A stretch of 64,000 bases of DNA from Solitalea lacus (GTDB taxonomy: Bacteria; Bacteroidota; Bacteroidia; Sphingobacteriales; Sphingobacteriaceae): NCBI RefSeq assembly GCF_022014595.1, contig NZ_CP091740.1, positions 1,662,200-1,726,199 of the forward strand, written 5' to 3'. This document shows, piece after piece, positions 62,919-64,000 of the stretch. A program made the translations under genes and the position numbers. Position 1 is the stretch's first letter, and each line of letters starts with the position of its first letter. The notes under the pieces are model-generated. The model made no database searches and was not told the DNA's origin. It saw only the letters and a program-made list of their open reading frames with translations.

Positions 62919-64000
62919 TTGATATTGTTGTGTTTATTTTCATTATTTTGGCGTTTTGCTGACCTAAAGTTAAAAAGTGTATAAAATTAGGCAAATCCAG
63001 TACGCAGCAGGATCGACTTCAGTTCAAATTTATAAGATTGAAAATCGTAAAAGAGTTATTTTAAGGCATATAGGCACTGCTCGCTCTCCCGATGAACTTG
63101 CAGGTTTACTCACACTTGCTAACGATTATATCAAAACAGTTACTAAGCAACTATTCCTATTCAATGACGCTCAGTCTGACAATATTATAAACATCAAACA
63201 GACCGAGTTTATAGGCGTATATTATTCATTCTTTCATGAATTGATCTCCAAGCTGATTATTTACATTGGATTTGATAAGTTGAAAAACAACTTTCTTCTG
63301 GATCTGGTAATTATGAGAATGATTGAACCTGGATCAAAACTTCGTTCTATTGGTTTGTTGGAAGAATATTTTGGCATAAAACATCGTAGGCAAAAGTATT
63401 ATGACTCTGCTCCACAATGGTTGGACCTAAAAACAAAGGCCGAGAACATTGCTGTTAAGTTTGCTCAGGAACACTATAACTTTGACTATAACCTTGTTTT
63501 TTATGATGTAACCACACTTTACTTTGAGACCTTTGAGTCAGATGATCTGCGTAAAAATGGGTTTTCTAAAGATAACAAATCACAACAGCCACAGATTCTC
63601 ATCGCATTGATGGTAAGCAAGGAAGGATTACCTATCGGGTATGAAGTATTTCCAGGCAATACTTTCGAAGGCCATACCTTTATTCCGGTAATACAAAGCT
63701 TTATCAAGAAACACAATGTAGAAATCCTTACCGTGGTTGCGGATGCTGCAATGATAAGTACTGAAAACAGTATGGCTTTAAACGAAAATGGCATCAACTA
63801 TATTGTAGGTGCGCGGTTGGGAAATATATCTAGTGATTTACTGGCTGAAATTAATGGCAACATCACTAGAAAAGATGGACAAAATATCCGGATAAAAACG
63901 TCTAACGGGGATCTAATCTGCAGCTATTCATCCTTGCGCTATCGAAAAGATAAATATGAAATGGAGAAACAGATGGAAAAGGCAAAATATTTGATTGATA
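62904..64000 (+). mobile_element. IS1634-type insertion sequence, left part
   Basis: Starts near the end of the truncated transposase and runs past the window edge. The left boundary is inferred from where the first transposase is cut and base composition returns to AT-rich. The right end is not in the window. Confidence 0.6.
62977..64000 (+). CDS. IS1634-family transposase, 3' end outside window
   Basis: Open frame of 341 codons to the window edge, beginning GTG (VYKIRQIQYAAGSTSVQIYK). Motifs fit the IS1634 (IS1549) family of DDE transposases: LFLLDLVIMRMIEPGSK-like region at about 105-121 (read NNFLLDLVIMRMIEPGSK), LVFYDVTTLYFET with the first Asp (177), GLPIGYEVFPGNTFEGHTF, and TVVADAAMIS with the second Asp (256). 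The third acidic residue lies beyond the window. Intact as far as seen, so possibly still mobile. Confidence 0.88.
   Translation, partial: MYKIRQIQYAAGSTSVQIYKIENRKRVILRHIGTARSPDELAGLLTLANDYIKTVTKQLFLFNDAQSDNIINIKQTEFIGVYYSFFHELISKLIIYIGFDKLKNNFLLDLVIMRMIEPGSKLRSIGLLEEYFGIKHRRQKYYDSAPQWLDLKTKAENIAVKFAQEHYNFDYNLVFYDVTTLYFETFESDDLRKNGFSKDNKSQQPQILIALMVSKEGLPIGYEVFPGNTFEGHTFIPVIQSFIKKHNVEILTVVADAAMISTENSMALNENGINYIVGARLGNISSDLLAEINGNITRKDGQNIRIKTSNGDLICSYSSLRYRKDKYEMEKQMEKAKYLID

Noticed and set aside
1-64000. CRISPR arrays, tRNA or rRNA genes
   Set aside because: No regularly spaced repeat units and no tRNA arm or rRNA sequence were recognised on either strand by reading; a tRNAscan or Rfam search would be needed to be certain.

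Overview
The window is AT-rich, densely packed bacterial DNA from a member of the Bacteroidota, most likely a free-living Sphingobacteriales-type organism. Three things support this. The gliding gene gldC, a CCDC81-type HU-domain protein and ExbB/ExbD/TonB-like envelope genes are typical of the phylum. Several promoters carry the Bacteroidota -7 element TAnnTTTG. Start codons generally lack Shine-Dalgarno sequences. I found no rRNA, tRNA or CRISPR array. No gene-free stretch exceeds about 300 bases once two small ORFs (17597-17746 and 33145-33351) are counted.

Layout. (1) 1-2571 (+): the 3' end of a GH89 alpha-N-acetylglucosaminidase, an exported alkaline-phosphatase-superfamily enzyme and an exported metallophosphoesterase. 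(2) 2738-15101 (-): a nitrous oxide reduction locus. In transcription order it holds a TPR protein, a His-rich multi-TM protein, the di-iron repair protein RIC, a tandem DUF2249 protein, a second His-rich multi-TM protein, a DUF59 Fe-S assembly protein, an Rrf2 regulator, a lipoprotein cytochrome c, nosZ (clade II, lipoprotein-type signal), an unnamed TM protein, nosL, nosD, nosF and nosY. (3) 15242-24243: DUF2490 protein, YebC, MarC, a small antitoxin-like ORF, two APC amino-acid permeases, a K+-dependent membrane pyrophosphatase and a cold-shock protein. (4) 24307-32953 (-): folC, then an envelope-energising cluster made of a large TPR protein, an outer-membrane barrel, an HU-domain membrane protein, ExbB, ExbD and a TonB-like protein. 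(5) 33145-42478: pyrB/pyrR, rpsA, cmk, RDD protein, arfB, biotin carboxylase and ribE. (6) 42622-57376: mixed housekeeping and accessory genes (serine hydrolase, NUDIX, esterase, TMEM175-like channel, hscA, ketosynthase, cysteine synthase, Crp-like regulator, MBL hydrolase, pyrC, DEAD-box helicase, gldC). (7) 57550-64000: a giant TPR/transglutaminase protein, then a pepE whose 5' end is replaced by insertion-sequence DNA, a 3'-truncated transposase, and an IS1634-type transposase that runs off the window.

How it fits together. Region 2 reads as a respiratory N2O-reduction module fused to a nitrosative-stress and Fe-S-repair module. A near-identical inverted repeat (ATAAAAAG-GT-CTTTTTAT type) sits just upstream of good -7 elements in front of both nosD and ric. 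The only DNA-binding protein in the locus is the Rrf2 regulator, with three cysteines suited to an Fe-S cluster. I infer one shared regulon. Two heme-copper-oxidase-like or NnrS-like membrane proteins of unknown function flank the RIC/DUF2249 genes and are the least described part of the locus. Region 4 is the other candidate for an under-described system: ExbB/ExbD/TonB-like energy coupling joined to a single outer-membrane barrel and a thousand-residue TPR protein. The right end shows layered transposition: one IS damaged pepE, and a second then cut the first.
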